A stretch of DNA of 64,000 nt, taken from assembly GCF_042747725.1 (NCBI RefSeq), contig NZ_JBHZGO010000024.1, positions 1 to 64,000 of the forward strand, written 5' to 3'. This stretch comes from FACHB-T130 sp042747725 (GTDB lineage: Bacteria; Cyanobacteriota; Cyanobacteriia; Cyanobacteriales; FACHB-T130). The translations under genes and the position numbers were made by a program. How positions within the stretch are numbered: position 1 is the first letter of the stretch; every line of letters starts with the position of its first letter. The notes under the pieces were generated by a model. That model was not told the DNA's origin and did not search any database. It saw nothing but the letters and a program-made list of their open reading frames with translations. Positions 52,648 through 61,807 of this stretch are shown here, piece by piece.

Positions 52648-53913
52648 ATGATTTTTGAATTTTCTCCGGTAATACAGGCTGGTATCGCTGCTAGCAAATA
52701 TGTGCAAGTCTTTACATCCGCAGGGGTGCCGATAGGTATGGCTAGAGATGCAACGACTGGGCAATTCGTTGCTCATGCTGTCGGTGCAGTAGTTAACAAC
52801 AGCCCTTTGTCACCGCTGATAGCGCCGTTTCAGTTCGCTATGAGCGGGGCACGGATGTATCAAAAACACAGAGGATTTCAAGCTGTCCAGGCTAGCTTGG
52901 GAGTTCTCCAAGCGACTACAGCCGTTATTGGTGTTGGTGTAGCGGCTGGAGTTGTGCTGTCAGCGGTAAATCTTCATCAAACTTTGAAGCTGAGGGAAGA
53001 CGTAAAGAAACTGAGGCTCGAAGTTAAAAACGGCTTTATTGACTTAAAAAAAGCTCTGAAAGACCAAGGAACCGAAATTATCCAACGGATTGACCAAGTT
53101 GCCGAAGATGTTGAGTTTAGACAACATCGCACAATTCTAGTTCAGGCTTATGGGCGTTTTCTGGAAGCGACTAAGCGAATGGAAATAGCTATGTCTTGTG
53201 AAGATGTAAGTATCAGAGATGCTGATCTAGCTAATGCCCGACAAACATTAGACTTAGCTTTAGCAGACTATAACAATCCTCGTCTATTCTCAGAAACCAG
53301 CGCTGCTGGAAAACTTCGCAGGATGGAATGTGCTTGGGCAATTGAACAAGCGATCGCCTTAACCTATCAGTTCCAGAATCAGCCAGCAGCTGTGAGTCAT
53401 CAACTCTCGAATCTCCAAGAGACAATCTGTCAAGATTCCCTCAATGTTATTAATAGCTGTGAAACTGACGATGAGCTTGATTTTCTCTTTCCTGAAATCA
53501 CCCGCATTCACAACCACGATTTGGCTGTACTAGAATCCTGGCAAAATCATATTGATTGGATGCGAAGTCTTCCACCTTCAGAACTAAAATTGCTCCAAAG
53601 TGCTGATTTTAGCAGTTCAGAAGTACCTGCTAGCACAGATACAACAGCCTTGGCAGTGCCTCCAGAACATTTACTGTATGAAAATTTAAAGGAAAAATCT
53701 CATTACTCATCCCTTCTCGATCAGCTTCAATTTATGATGCAGCCTGAGTTGCGTCGAGAGTCGGAATTTTATGTTAGTCAGCAAGCTGCGATCGCCGGTT
53801 ATAAAACATTAGTTACATCAAATTTACAAAAAGCTTCAAATTTAGCTGTTGCTAATCTTTACTGGTATTTCAAAGTCAGAGATGAAGCGGAAGATGAGGC
53901 AGTAACGGCGTAA
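52648..53913 (+). CDS. hypothetical membrane/coiled-coil protein divergent from dynamin
   Basis: I do not recognise this 421-residue protein. An N-terminal 60 residues with AHAVGAVVNNSPLSPLIAPF precede a hydrophobic segment (TTAVIGVGVAAGVVLSAVNL, about residue 95-114). A coiled coil follows (LREDVKKLRLEVKNGFIDLK ... IIQRIDQVAEDVE), and a mainly helical 270-residue C-terminal part. The shape, glycine-rich membrane segment followed by helical bundle, recalls pore- or membrane-associated partners of stress systems. The close divergent dynamin gene hints at a shared process; this is inference. Confidence 0.72.
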   Translation: MIFEFSPVIQAGIAASKYVQVFTSAGVPIGMARDATTGQFVAHAVGAVVNNSPLSPLIAPFQFAMSGARMYQKHRGFQAVQASLGVLQATTAVIGVGVAAGVVLSAVNLHQTLKLREDVKKLRLEVKNGFIDLKKALKDQGTEIIQRIDQVAEDVEFRQHRTILVQAYGRFLEATKRMEIAMSCEDVSIRDADLANARQTLDLALADYNNPRLFSETSAAGKLRRMECAWAIEQAIALTYQFQNQPAAVSHQLSNLQETICQDSLNVINSCETDDELDFLFPEITRIHNHDLAVLESWQNHIDWMRSLPPSELKLLQSADFSSSEVPASTDTTALAVPPEHLLYENLKEKSHYSSLLDQLQFMMQPELRRESEFYVSQQAAIAGYKTLVTSNLQKASNLAVANLYWYFKVRDEAEDEAVTA

Positions 53914-54158
53914 AAGTTAAATATAGGAAGGTGGCGATCGCAGCCGAATGGGAGAAGATGCGATCGCTTTTTAGAGCAAGTACCTTCACCAGAGATGCTT
54001 GCACACAAGCGCGATCTCCCCACCAAAACTCATAGCGATCGCACCTCAAAGCAAATACCCAGCAGTGCGATGATGATACGGTGAGCGATCGCTTGAGCTA
54101 AAAGAAACAGCGATCGCTTAGGTGCTATATTAGGTGATGCGTAAAGTAAGTGCTTTGA
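53914..54158. repeat. HIP1-rich repeat stretch
   Basis: Contains GATGCTTGCACACAAGCGCG, CAAAGCAAATACCCAGCAGT and GCGATGATGATACGGTGAGC, related to units at 48714-48760 and 49645, with at least five HIP1 octamers. No gene. Confidence 0.75.
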
Positions 54159-54335
54159 ATGCCTACTAATGCCCAACTAAGAGGTTTATATCGTCTTAGC
54201 TATTGGCTAACGTATATTATGCTTGTGCCCATACATCTTGTCTGCATTGATGATCGAACAAGCAACCTGTATGTTTTGGCTGGAAATACTGAAAACCTTG
54301 AATTCCAGATTACTCCAAATGGGGAGGTGTTCTGA
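54159..54335 (+). CDS. DUF6888-like small protein
   Basis: A 58-residue protein, MPTNAQLRGLYRLSYWLTYI, continuing LVPIHLVCIDDRTSNLYVLA and ending ITPNGEVF. It matches the cyanobacterial small protein family I know as DUF6888, always paired with a DUF6887 gene. The stop overlaps the next start by one base (TGATG). The function of the pair is not known to me; its size and overlap suit a toxin-antitoxin-like or regulatory duo. Confidence 0.72.
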   Translation: MPTNAQLRGLYRLSYWLTYIMLVPIHLVCIDDRTSNLYVLAGNTENLEFQITPNGEVF

Positions 54336-54559
54336 TGAGTCAAGTTAACTATGCTGCTATGTCCGATAAGGAATTAAGACAATATTTTCTCAGACATCGT
54401 GAAGACAAGATGGCTCTTCGAGCCTATTTGGATAGGCTTAGTGAGCGCCCACGTCAGATTATTACGACCGTAGACGATCCCAACTTTGATGCCAAAATTC
54501 AAGCAGCAATTCTGCGGCAAATGCAAGCAGCAGATAATAACGGTGAAGCGGCAGTCTAA
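54335..54559 (+). CDS. DUF6887-like small protein
   Basis: The 74-residue product (AAMSDKELRQYFLRHREDKM, ALRAYLDRLSERPRQIITTV) is an Arg/Asp/Glu-rich helical protein of the type I know as DUF6887, with the MSDxELRxYFLxHRxDxxAL motif. GGGGAGGTG upstream provides the ribosome-binding site. Paired with the DUF6888 gene by a one-base overlap. Confidence 0.75.
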   Translation: MSQVNYAAMSDKELRQYFLRHREDKMALRAYLDRLSERPRQIITTVDDPNFDAKIQAAILRQMQAADNNGEAAV

Positions 54560-54840
54560 ATCTACCAGTATCCTGACGCTTTTTATGGGTGCAGAGGAAT
54601 CGGGAAGACGATCATCGTGCAACCCATAGCGATCGCATCTCAAAGCAAATAGCCAGCAGTGCGATGATGATATGGTGAGCGATCGCCTTCTCCATTCAAA
54701 TACAGCAGTTTGCAAGTAAGTGAGTAAATTGCGCTGAAATCTTGGAGATCCCTCCTAACTCCCCTTAAAAAGGGGAGAAAATCTTCTTGCGTCCCCCAAT
54801 TTATCGGGGGATTTAGGGGATCTCTAACCCATAGCGTTTG
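54560..54840. repeat. mixed repeat stretch
   Basis: 54559-54613 repeats a ~50-bp piece from 50271-50323 (CTACCAGTATCCTGACG, GGGTGCAGAGGAATCGGG). 54639-54690 repeats the CAAAGCAAATAGCCAGCAGT unit. 54745-54825 holds two GC-rich palindromes (CTCCCCTTAAAAAGGGGAG; CCCCC...TTATCGGGGG) of the family found inside leuS. Confidence 0.75.
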
Positions 54841-54903
54841 AAAAATCAATGGCAACAGTTTAAAAGCTACCAACTCATATTACGTGACAATCTGTATTCG
54901 TAA

Positions 54904-56022
54904 TTATGATGCTTTAATTTCCCGAATCGCCCAGTCAATCACTTCTAAAAATTGCTTCGATATCAACTCATCCTTCAGTGCAGACAAGGGAATATACCAA
55001 TTATAGGCATTAACAGAAATTGATTGACCTAGGACTGAATTTAAGCGGTTGAGGAGTTCAGTCTTTTTGGCTTCCAAGTTAAATGGAGGTTCGTATGCAT
55101 AAATCTCAATCTTGCCACCAGTCCAAATTGTGAAAAACTTTCTATTTTCTCCCTGGTGACTGATTATTCTGGGAATAAGAGACCCTTCAAGTTTACCTTT
55201 ACCCCAACTAACTTGCATTTTTTCACGATTTATCCAGTTGAAAACGCTTCTGGCAGCTTGAGCTACATCACTCCCTTTTTTTGCCTCTAATTCTTGAAAG
55301 AACAAAGACTCATTCCATTGCTTACTCTCATAATTTAGTAGATATGGCGTTAATTTTGCTGCGGCTGGTTGACCAATAATTCTAGGAACAAGAGTCCTTA
55401 AACCTTGACCAACGTATTGCTTAATTTCAACTGCCAATACTTCTGCTGGATTCATTTGTTTATTTAGAAACTCCACGATACGTTGAAGTTCAGGAGGAAT
55501 CTTGTCAGCCACAAAGACTAGACGGACTTTGCCAGCTTGCAGATTTGTCTTGACCTTTTCCCAAAACTCAGATGGGTTAGCATCAGCACCTAGAAAATTG
55601 CTTAGTATCTGTTCAGAATCTTGACTTTTTACCTGACAATTAGCGTTAAACTGGGCAATAATTTTCTCAACAGGCCAATAAACCACTGCATTAGCAGCAT
55701 AGTCGAGCATCTGTCCAGCTACTTCTCGGCGAATTTGAGTGTTGCAGCTGCGCTTGACTTCCACGAGAGTGGGAATTCCATCTTGGTCGAGAAATAAATG
55801 GTCGAGTGCCCATCGGTCGATACCATTTTCTTCACATGGCACGGGCATCTCCTCTGAAACTAACAGCCAACGTCTCGGTGCAGCACTGTTTATCTGGTCG
55901 CCAGCCAACAGACTCGGATAGTCGGCTAGCAGTTTTTGCAGCAAAGCTTCCGAGTCATAGGGCTGTTCGATCATTTCAACCAGCTGACCGTTGTCTTGAA
56001 TTAGGTAGATAGCGCCAGTCAT
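54904..56022 (-). CDS. PD-(D/E)XK-like hypothetical protein
   Basis: The ATG at 56022 is used (TTG 56025 adds one residue). The 372-residue protein has in its N-terminal half a nuclease-like core: DRWALDHLFLDQDGIPTLVE followed by VKRS, i.e. D-x(n)-E-V-K, then REVAGQMLDYAANAVVYWP. This is the pattern of NucS/DUF91-type restriction-like folds. The C-terminal half (LEGSLIPRIISHQGENRKFF and the final SALKDELISKQFLEVIDWAI) has no assignment. Possible role in DNA processing or defence; unproven. Confidence 0.72.
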   Translation of the reverse strand: MTGAIYLIQDNGQLVEMIEQPYDSEALLQKLLADYPSLLAGDQINSAAPRRWLLVSEEMPVPCEENGIDRWALDHLFLDQDGIPTLVEVKRSCNTQIRREVAGQMLDYAANAVVYWPVEKIIAQFNANCQVKSQDSEQILSNFLGADANPSEFWEKVKTNLQAGKVRLVFVADKIPPELQRIVEFLNKQMNPAEVLAVEIKQYVGQGLRTLVPRIIGQPAAAKLTPYLLNYESKQWNESLFFQELEAKKGSDVAQAARSVFNWINREKMQVSWGKGKLEGSLIPRIISHQGENRKFFTIWTGGKIEIYAYEPPFNLEAKKTELLNRLNSVLGQSISVNAYNWYIPLSALKDELISKQFLEVIDWAIREIKAS

Positions 56023-56089
56023 CAAAATTCCTTTGGGTTGACCTATTTAAGGTTCCTGTTTTCAAGGTTCGATGTTACATGGCGGCTCG

Positions 56090-56180
56090 ATTCTGCCTGC
56101 GAACAGGCTGGTCTGTTTGTGACCATGCAATTTCCAAGCAACCGCCGCGTCATTCAACGGTGACGATGCGATCGCTTCCC
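56090..56180 (-). pseudogene. dapF: decayed 3' fragment of dapF
   Basis: On the minus strand DRIVTVE, a stop, and RGGCLEIAWSQTDQ are legible. They parallel CDRVATVELPGGCLEIAWSEIDQ near the end of the intact dapF (57118-57957). After this comes a short remnant like the FAGQI terminus. Base identity is high over about 75 bp. The GST gene lies between fragment and intact copy. Confidence 0.8.
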
Positions 56181-56201
56181 ACTCTCTGTGGCAACGAACC
56201 A

Positions 56202-56972
56202 TTACCGCTGGCGTTCCTCACGGAATAGGCGCAAGATATAAGCTCCCGCCGGGGTTTCCCGCAACTCTTTAATTGCCGCTGCAATTTCATCGGGTAACTC
56301 ATCTAAGTGGGGCAGACTCGCCCCATACTCCGCAGGCAGTACAGCCGGAGCCGCGAGACAGGCAAACGTGAGGTCTGCTGCCGAAAAGCGATCGCCAACT
56401 AAGTAGGAACGTCCATCAGCCAACCGCTCGTTGACGTTCTCGAAGATGCGCTTAATCTTGTCGTGGGCACTGGCTGACGATTCTGCCGTGATATTGTAAG
56501 CTCGTCGAGCCATCGCCCGAATCAACGGAAAGACAATTGGAAATAACGCCCGTTCAACAGGGGGTACACCATCGCACCACAGCCTCCGCATCAACTGGCG
56601 GTCGTCTAGCAGATAAAAATACGCCCAAAGACGGATGCTGGGACCGAGCTGCTTGTTAAACAAATCTTCGAGTTTTTCCACCTCGCGGCGCAGCTTGGGA
56701 TCGGCTGGGTGAAGTTTTGCACTTTCAGCCGTCATGCCATCTAGATACTGCAAGATGTCCGAGGAATCGCTCAAAGTAACCGCTTGCGTCACCAGAACGG
56801 GAGTCGTTTGTCCGCCGCCACTTTTGCGGGTGGCTAGCCGATGAAAAAGCGGCATATGGCGTTCTTCAATGTAGGGAATCTCAAGCCGTTCTAATGCCCA
56901 TCGGGCTTTTTCGCAGTAATGACTGACTGAGATGGTGATGAGTCGGGGAACATTTTCTGGCTGCTTTTGCAT
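56202..56972 (-). CDS. glutathione S-transferase family protein
   Basis: The 256-residue protein has a thioredoxin-like N-terminal domain (LITISVSHYCEKARWALERL, with Ser/Cys at the active-site position, then TPVLVTQAVTLSDSSDILQY with the TPVL cis-Pro and SD glutathione motif). An all-helical C-terminal domain follows (LVGDRFSAADLTFACLAAPA, the N-capping box). The substrate is unknown. It is flanked by dapF on one side and a dapF 3' fragment on the other, which suggests insertion at, or duplication of, the dapF end. Confidence 0.9.
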   Translation of the reverse strand: MQKQPENVPRLITISVSHYCEKARWALERLEIPYIEERHMPLFHRLATRKSGGGQTTPVLVTQAVTLSDSSDILQYLDGMTAESAKLHPADPKLRREVEKLEDLFNKQLGPSIRLWAYFYLLDDRQLMRRLWCDGVPPVERALFPIVFPLIRAMARRAYNITAESSASAHDKIKRIFENVNERLADGRSYLVGDRFSAADLTFACLAAPAVLPAEYGASLPHLDELPDEIAAAIKELRETPAGAYILRLFREERQR

Positions 56973-57002
56973 TTTTGCTAGATCGCGCGATGTGCAACTT
57001 TA

Positions 57003-57090
57003 CAGTGTAATCCCCCCAATTGATCGGGGGCTAGGGGAATCGAACAAAGAGAGCAGTTCGCGTTTTGCTCCCCCAACCCCCATTTATCGG
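57003..57090. repeat. GC-rich palindromic repeats between GST and dapF
   Basis: ATCCCCCCAATTGATCGGGGG and TCCCCCAACCCCCATTTATC pieces are members of the same family as those at 54745-54825 and inside leuS. Confidence 0.7.
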
Positions 57091-57117
57091 TAGGCTAAGA
57101 AAAAGTTGCACATCGCA

Positions 57118-57957
57118 TTATATCTGACCTGCGAATACGCGCTCCGCTGGCCCTGTCATGTAAACTCGCTGGTCTATTTCCGACCAGGCGATTTCCAAAC
57201 AGCCGCCGGGTAATTCAACGGTGGCGACGCGATCGCATCTCCCCGATAACACTCCAGCGACCACAGTTGCACAAGCACCCGTGCCGCAAGCTAAAGTTAT
57301 CCCAGCGCCGCGTTCCCAGACCCGCATTTTCAGGTAATCTGGGCGCACCACTTGAATAAACTCGGTGTTAGTCCGCTTGGGAAAAACGGGATGATGCTCG
57401 AACTGAGGGCCAATGTTTTCTAAGGGAATCGCGGCAACATCCTCCACAAACGTGATGCAGTGAGGATTTCCCATGCTGACACAAGTCACCAACCAAGTAG
57501 AATCGGCCACTTCCAAAGGTTGAGCGATTACTTTCTCGTCAGCTGCACCAAGCGTCGTGGGAATTTCCGCTGCCAGTAGTCCCGGCATTCCCATATCGAC
57601 GGTGACTTTACCATCCGGCTTGATTTGCGGTTTCATGACACCAGCCAGGGTATGAATGCGATATTGAGTTTCTTGAGTAGATTTTCCTTCTAAATCAGCG
57701 AGAAATTTGGCTAAACAGCGAATGCCATTACCGCACATTTCCGGTTCGGAACCATCGGAGTTGAAAATCCGCATGGTGTAGTCGGTGCCGTCTTGTCCCG
57801 GCATGGCAAAAATCACGCCGTTGGCACCGATACCGAAGTGGCGATCGCAAAACGTGACCGCTTGTTCAGGCGTTAGCCTGGGTTCTGATGAGGAACGATT
57901 GTCAATCAGAATGAAATCGTTTCCCAGTCCGTGATACTTAGTAAACTTAATTCCCAT
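57118..57957 (-). CDS. dapF: diaminopimelate epimerase
   Basis: The 279-residue PLP-independent epimerase converts LL- to meso-diaminopimelate for lysine and peptidoglycan. The catalytic Cys pair is present in EMCGNGIRCLAKF (about residue 74) and ACGTGACATVVAG (about 224). KYHGLGNDFILIDNR at the start and PGGCLEIAWSEIDQRVYMTG at the end are standard. Length normal. Divergent from hfq, as is common in cyanobacteria. Confidence 0.97.
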   Translation of the reverse strand: MGIKFTKYHGLGNDFILIDNRSSSEPRLTPEQAVTFCDRHFGIGANGVIFAMPGQDGTDYTMRIFNSDGSEPEMCGNGIRCLAKFLADLEGKSTQETQYRIHTLAGVMKPQIKPDGKVTVDMGMPGLLAAEIPTTLGAADEKVIAQPLEVADSTWLVTCVSMGNPHCITFVEDVAAIPLENIGPQFEHHPVFPKRTNTEFIQVVRPDYLKMRVWERGAGITLACGTGACATVVAGVLSGRCDRVATVELPGGCLEIAWSEIDQRVYMTGPAERVFAGQI

Positions 57958-58073
57958 TTAGCAATCCTGCGATTAGCAATTTTCGATTAGCATAAACTAT
58001 GTAATGGGTAATGGTTAATGGCAATCCTTCAATCCTTCAATCAGGCAATTAGCATTAGGAAAAATCTGGCATT

Positions 58074-58286
58074 ATGACAACTGAACTGGAAACAGGCTTA
58101 CCAAGCACTCGTCTAGTCCAAACATTTGTGAAAGATGGACAAAGGGTTGAACTGAAACTACTCACGAACGATGTACTCGTTGGTAAACTGCGTTGGCAAG
58201 ATCAGAACTGTATTTGTCTACAAGATGAATCGGATCGGCAGACGCTGGTTTGGCGACACGCGATCGCTTATGTGAAGCCAAAATAA
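58074..58286 (+). CDS. hfq: cyanobacterial Hfq
   Basis: The 70-residue Sm-fold protein (TRLVQTFVKDGQRVELKLLT, GKLRWQDQNCICLQDESDRQ, then RHAIAYVKP) is the short cyanobacterial form. This form lacks much of the RNA-binding surface of the enterobacterial protein and works with the pilus ATPase PilB1 in motility and DNA uptake. Divergent from dapF, 116 bp apart. Its presence near comFB is consistent with a pilus/competence theme but may be chance. Confidence 0.95.
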   Translation: MTTELETGLPSTRLVQTFVKDGQRVELKLLTNDVLVGKLRWQDQNCICLQDESDRQTLVWRHAIAYVKPK

Positions 58287-58314
58287 TCGGGAATCACCTT
58301 TTCCCCAATTACCT

Positions 58315-60651
58315 TTATTCGCCTGTTCGCTGATTATCAGATGGAAAATACTCTGGCATCGCTTCGCTCACCGGCACATTGAGTGTAGACACCGGGAAAA
58401 CAGGAGTTTCAGATTCGGGTGCCAACCACTGTTGCACTTGATTGAGGGGAAAACTGCCGCCGCATAAGAGCAGCTGATCGCCCGCTTGCAGCTCGGTGTC
58501 GCCCCCCGGAAAGCGGATGAACTTCCCATCTCGCCGAATCGCTTGCACTTGCACCCCGTACTGGCGGCGCATATGCAGTTCGGACAGAGGTTTACCGGCA
58601 ACTGGGCTGGACTCTGGAACCTGCAACCACTGACAGGGAGCGGTTTCGCTAGGGATTGCCACTTCACCCTTTGCCAGTTGATTAAAGGCAGACTGTTCGT
58701 TTGATTCTCCCACCACCAAGAGGCGATCGCCTGCTTGCAGAGAAGTTTGCTTGTCTGGATAGTCCACTTCTTCCCCTCCATTTCGCCGAATTGCCATCAA
58801 AGTGACACCCGTCAATCGGCGCATATCCGTCTCCTGTAGCGTCATCCCAATCAGGGGAGAGTTGGGCGGTAGGGAATACCACTTGCTATTCATTTGGGCA
58901 GTGGCAATTTGTAAGTCATGAGCAATCTCCCAAGGCGATCGCTCTGGACGCAATGCTAGATAATGGCTATTGCGAATTTGCTGCATTTCCTTCTGGATCT
59001 GCCATGTCGGCAATCCACTACCAGCTAATAGATGCGCCGCCAGTTCCAAACTTGCTTCAAACTCCGGTTGCACCACCTCCCGCGCCCCCAGCTGATAAAG
59101 CAGTTCGATATCGTTGTTGTGGTTGGCGCGAACCACAATATCCAGATCCGGAGCCAATTCTAAGGCGCGTTTCAGGCAAAGGCGGGTACTCATCGGATCG
59201 GGAAGAGCGATCGCCATCCCCTTCGCCTTATCTACCCCCGCAGCTTCCAGCACGTGCAAACTCACCGCATTCCCATAAACATAAGAAACTTCTGCTTCTC
59301 TTAACTGCTGAATCCGACTTTCAGACTGGTCAATCACCACCACCGGATAGTTATGCTCCTGCACCAGTCTGACCAGATTTCGTCCCACCCCTCCATAGCC
59401 ACAAACCACCACATGATTTTGCAAAGGCAAGTCTACCGCCACTTCCCGCGGGTCATCCACGGGATCTAGATACGGCTTCAGCCAAGGCAACTCCAACAAT
59501 TTTGGCACCAGCCGCATCACAAAAGGCGTCAGTACCAGTGTCACCGCAGTCGTACCCAAAATCAGCAAGTAAACCCGGCGAGAAACCAGCCCCAAAGCTT
59601 GTCCCTCACTGGCAAGAACAAACGAAAATTCTCCAATTTGAGCTAACCCCAACCCAGCAATTACAGCAGTTTTCAAAGGATAACCAAACGCTCTGACAAT
59701 CGGCGTCACAATTAAAAACTTGCCGACAAAAACCAGCAAAACTAGCCCCAGAATTAACTCTAGGTTGTTCCACAGGAAAATCGGGTCGATGAGCATCCCA
59801 ATCGCCGCAAAAAACAGAGCCGCAAACACATCCCGCAACGGCTCCACATAACTCAGGGTTTGGTCGGCATATTCCACCTCCGAAATCATTAACCCGGCGA
59901 CAAATGCCCCCATTTCAATCGAAAGCCCTAATGCCTCCGTGAGCAACGCAATCCCCAAACACAGCGCCACCACGCCCAACAGAAACAACTCCCGGCTTTC
60001 CGTTTGAGCGAGTAGGCGCAGCAAGGGAGGAATCAGCCAGATGCCTGCTGCCACAGCCCCAGCCGCAAATAATCCGATTTGTAACAGCGCTAAAGCCACA
60101 GCCTTGCCAATCGCTTCTGGCGGTTTATCCAGCGCTGGTAAGACAGCCAGCATCAATCCCAATGCCAGATCCTGTACCACCAAAATCCCCAGCATCACCT
60201 GAGCGTGAGGCGTCCCCGTCTCATTTCGCTCCATCAGACACTTGAGGACAACAGCGGTTGAAGACAAAGACAGAATTGCCCCCAGGAAGACACCCTTCGC
60301 CGGTAAGGTATCCCAAGCTCCGGCGACTCCACAGACTGCAACCGTGACCGCAATCGTCAGGGCAATCTGTAGTCCGCCTCCGCCCAAGGCGATCGCTTTA
60401 ACTTTTTTCAGTTCCGCAAACGAAAACTCAACGCCCAAGGCGAACAACAAAAAGGCGACGCCAAATTGAGCCAGGGTTTCTATCTGAACCAATTCTTTAA
60501 TCAGTCCCAACCCCGCAGGCCCAACGACGATTCCCCCCACGATATAGCCCAGTAACGCAGGTTGCCGCAGCAGCGCTACCACCACTCCACCGACGGCTGC
60601 TGCTGCCAGAACGGAGACTAAGTCAACAATCAGTCTAAAGTCTTCTTGCAC
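58315..60651 (-). CDS. Kef-type K+/cation:proton antiporter with TrkA-N and two TrkA-C domains
   Basis: The 778-residue protein has about 12 membrane segments (residues 10-385) of the CPA2 Na+/H+ exchanger fold, with ALGVEFSFAELKK and LSLSSTAVVLKCLM. A TrkA-N/RCK domain follows (415-530; VVVCGYGGVGRNLV, nucleotide loop), then two TrkA-C domains (about 575-650 and 670-740; LTGVTLMAIRRNG, YGVQVQAIRRDGKFIRFPGG). It exchanges K+ or Na+ for protons and is gated by nucleotide or ligand binding. Intact. Confidence 0.93.
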   Translation of the reverse strand: MQEDFRLIVDLVSVLAAAAVGGVVVALLRQPALLGYIVGGIVVGPAGLGLIKELVQIETLAQFGVAFLLFALGVEFSFAELKKVKAIALGGGGLQIALTIAVTVAVCGVAGAWDTLPAKGVFLGAILSLSSTAVVLKCLMERNETGTPHAQVMLGILVVQDLALGLMLAVLPALDKPPEAIGKAVALALLQIGLFAAGAVAAGIWLIPPLLRLLAQTESRELFLLGVVALCLGIALLTEALGLSIEMGAFVAGLMISEVEYADQTLSYVEPLRDVFAALFFAAIGMLIDPIFLWNNLELILGLVLLVFVGKFLIVTPIVRAFGYPLKTAVIAGLGLAQIGEFSFVLASEGQALGLVSRRVYLLILGTTAVTLVLTPFVMRLVPKLLELPWLKPYLDPVDDPREVAVDLPLQNHVVVCGYGGVGRNLVRLVQEHNYPVVVIDQSESRIQQLREAEVSYVYGNAVSLHVLEAAGVDKAKGMAIALPDPMSTRLCLKRALELAPDLDIVVRANHNNDIELLYQLGAREVVQPEFEASLELAAHLLAGSGLPTWQIQKEMQQIRNSHYLALRPERSPWEIAHDLQIATAQMNSKWYSLPPNSPLIGMTLQETDMRRLTGVTLMAIRRNGGEEVDYPDKQTSLQAGDRLLVVGESNEQSAFNQLAKGEVAIPSETAPCQWLQVPESSPVAGKPLSELHMRRQYGVQVQAIRRDGKFIRFPGGDTELQAGDQLLLCGGSFPLNQVQQWLAPESETPVFPVSTLNVPVSEAMPEYFPSDNQRTGE

Positions 60652-60868
60652 AAGTTTCTTTTATGAGAACAAGTATAAAGGTATATAAACTTTAGGATAC
60701 AGAGTTTTATGGACTGTGTTAGCGCCATTGCGTCAGGTTTTCCATCGGCAACTGGGATCAAATGATGGAAGGCGGTGGAAACAGTCCAGGCAAGGTGATA
60801 GTCTATCCGCTAGTAAATAAAGGTCATAGACGCTTTGTCAATTACTGGATCGGAGAAAATTGCCCGTG

Positions 60869-61807
60869 ATGTCGCTTAAGACTCTGCTTCAATCTCGCCA
60901 TGCCCGACGGCTGGTTTCTACACTCTTTTCCAGTCAAAAGTCCCAAGCGAACCGTAAAAACCAAGAATTGTTTCTGCTGCCTTTTGCCTTTTTAGTTTCT
61001 ACTGCTTTGCCAGTTAGAGCTTTGCAGGTACAGGTGGCACCCACCAATCCCCAGCTTGGGGATACGCTATCGATCGTGATTCAGACAGACTCCGCTGGTT
61101 CGCAGAGTCCCACGGTTTCTCTCAAACAGAAGACTTACCCCGCATTTTCCCTCGGTCAAAATCGCTTTCGAGTCTTGCTGCCGACAACGCCTTTAGACAA
61201 GCCGGGAACGCTACAAATTCGGGTTGCCGGTGATAGGGAAGTCAAAAACCTGTCGCTGCCACTGCGAAATCGCAGCTTCCCCGTGCAACGGATTACGCTA
61301 CCTCCAGGAAAAGCCGGACAATCAGCAACACAATTTGAACTCGATCGCGTGGCAGCTTTTAAAAAGTTGGTGACGCCGCAAAAGTTCTGGAATGGCCCCT
61401 TTCTCAAGCCTAACCGAGGCAGCATCACCAGTATTTACGGGGTTCGCCGTTACTACAATGGCAAATTTGCGAATGACTACTACCATCGCGGGGTTGACTA
61501 CGCGGGTGGGTATGGTTCGCCGGTAACGGCACCGGCATCTGGAAGAGTGGCGCTGGTGGGACGGGTTGCTCAGGGTTTCCGAGTCCACGGGAATGTAATT
61601 GGGATAGATCACGGTCAAGGCGTCACCAGTATTTTTATGCACTTGAGCCGGATTGATGTGAAGGAAGGGGATTTTGTAAAAGCGGGACAGGTGATTGGGG
61701 CAATTGGTTCAACGGGGGCTTCAACTGGGCCTCACTTACATTGGGGATTGTATGTAAATGGTCTTTCCGTTGACCCAGTACCTTGGCGAACTCAAGGAGT
61801 TGAATGA
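60869..61807 (+). CDS. M23 family metallopeptidase, probable secreted peptidoglycan hydrolase
   Basis: The ATG at 60869 is chosen; GTG 60866 and TTG 60860 are alternatives after CGGAG. The front holds a secretion signal (FLLPFAFLVSTALPVRALQ, about residue 40-58). A beta-rich domain (about 60-150) precedes the M23 LytM fold (185-310): zinc ligands in YYHRGVDYAGG (HxxxD) and GPHLHWGLYVNG (HxH). M23 enzymes cut peptidoglycan cross-bridges or activate amidases. No local operon partner. Confidence 0.9.
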   Translation: MSLKTLLQSRHARRLVSTLFSSQKSQANRKNQELFLLPFAFLVSTALPVRALQVQVAPTNPQLGDTLSIVIQTDSAGSQSPTVSLKQKTYPAFSLGQNRFRVLLPTTPLDKPGTLQIRVAGDREVKNLSLPLRNRSFPVQRITLPPGKAGQSATQFELDRVAAFKKLVTPQKFWNGPFLKPNRGSITSIYGVRRYYNGKFANDYYHRGVDYAGGYGSPVTAPASGRVALVGRVAQGFRVHGNVIGIDHGQGVTSIFMHLSRIDVKEGDFVKAGQVIGAIGSTGASTGPHLHWGLYVNGLSVDPVPWRTQGVE

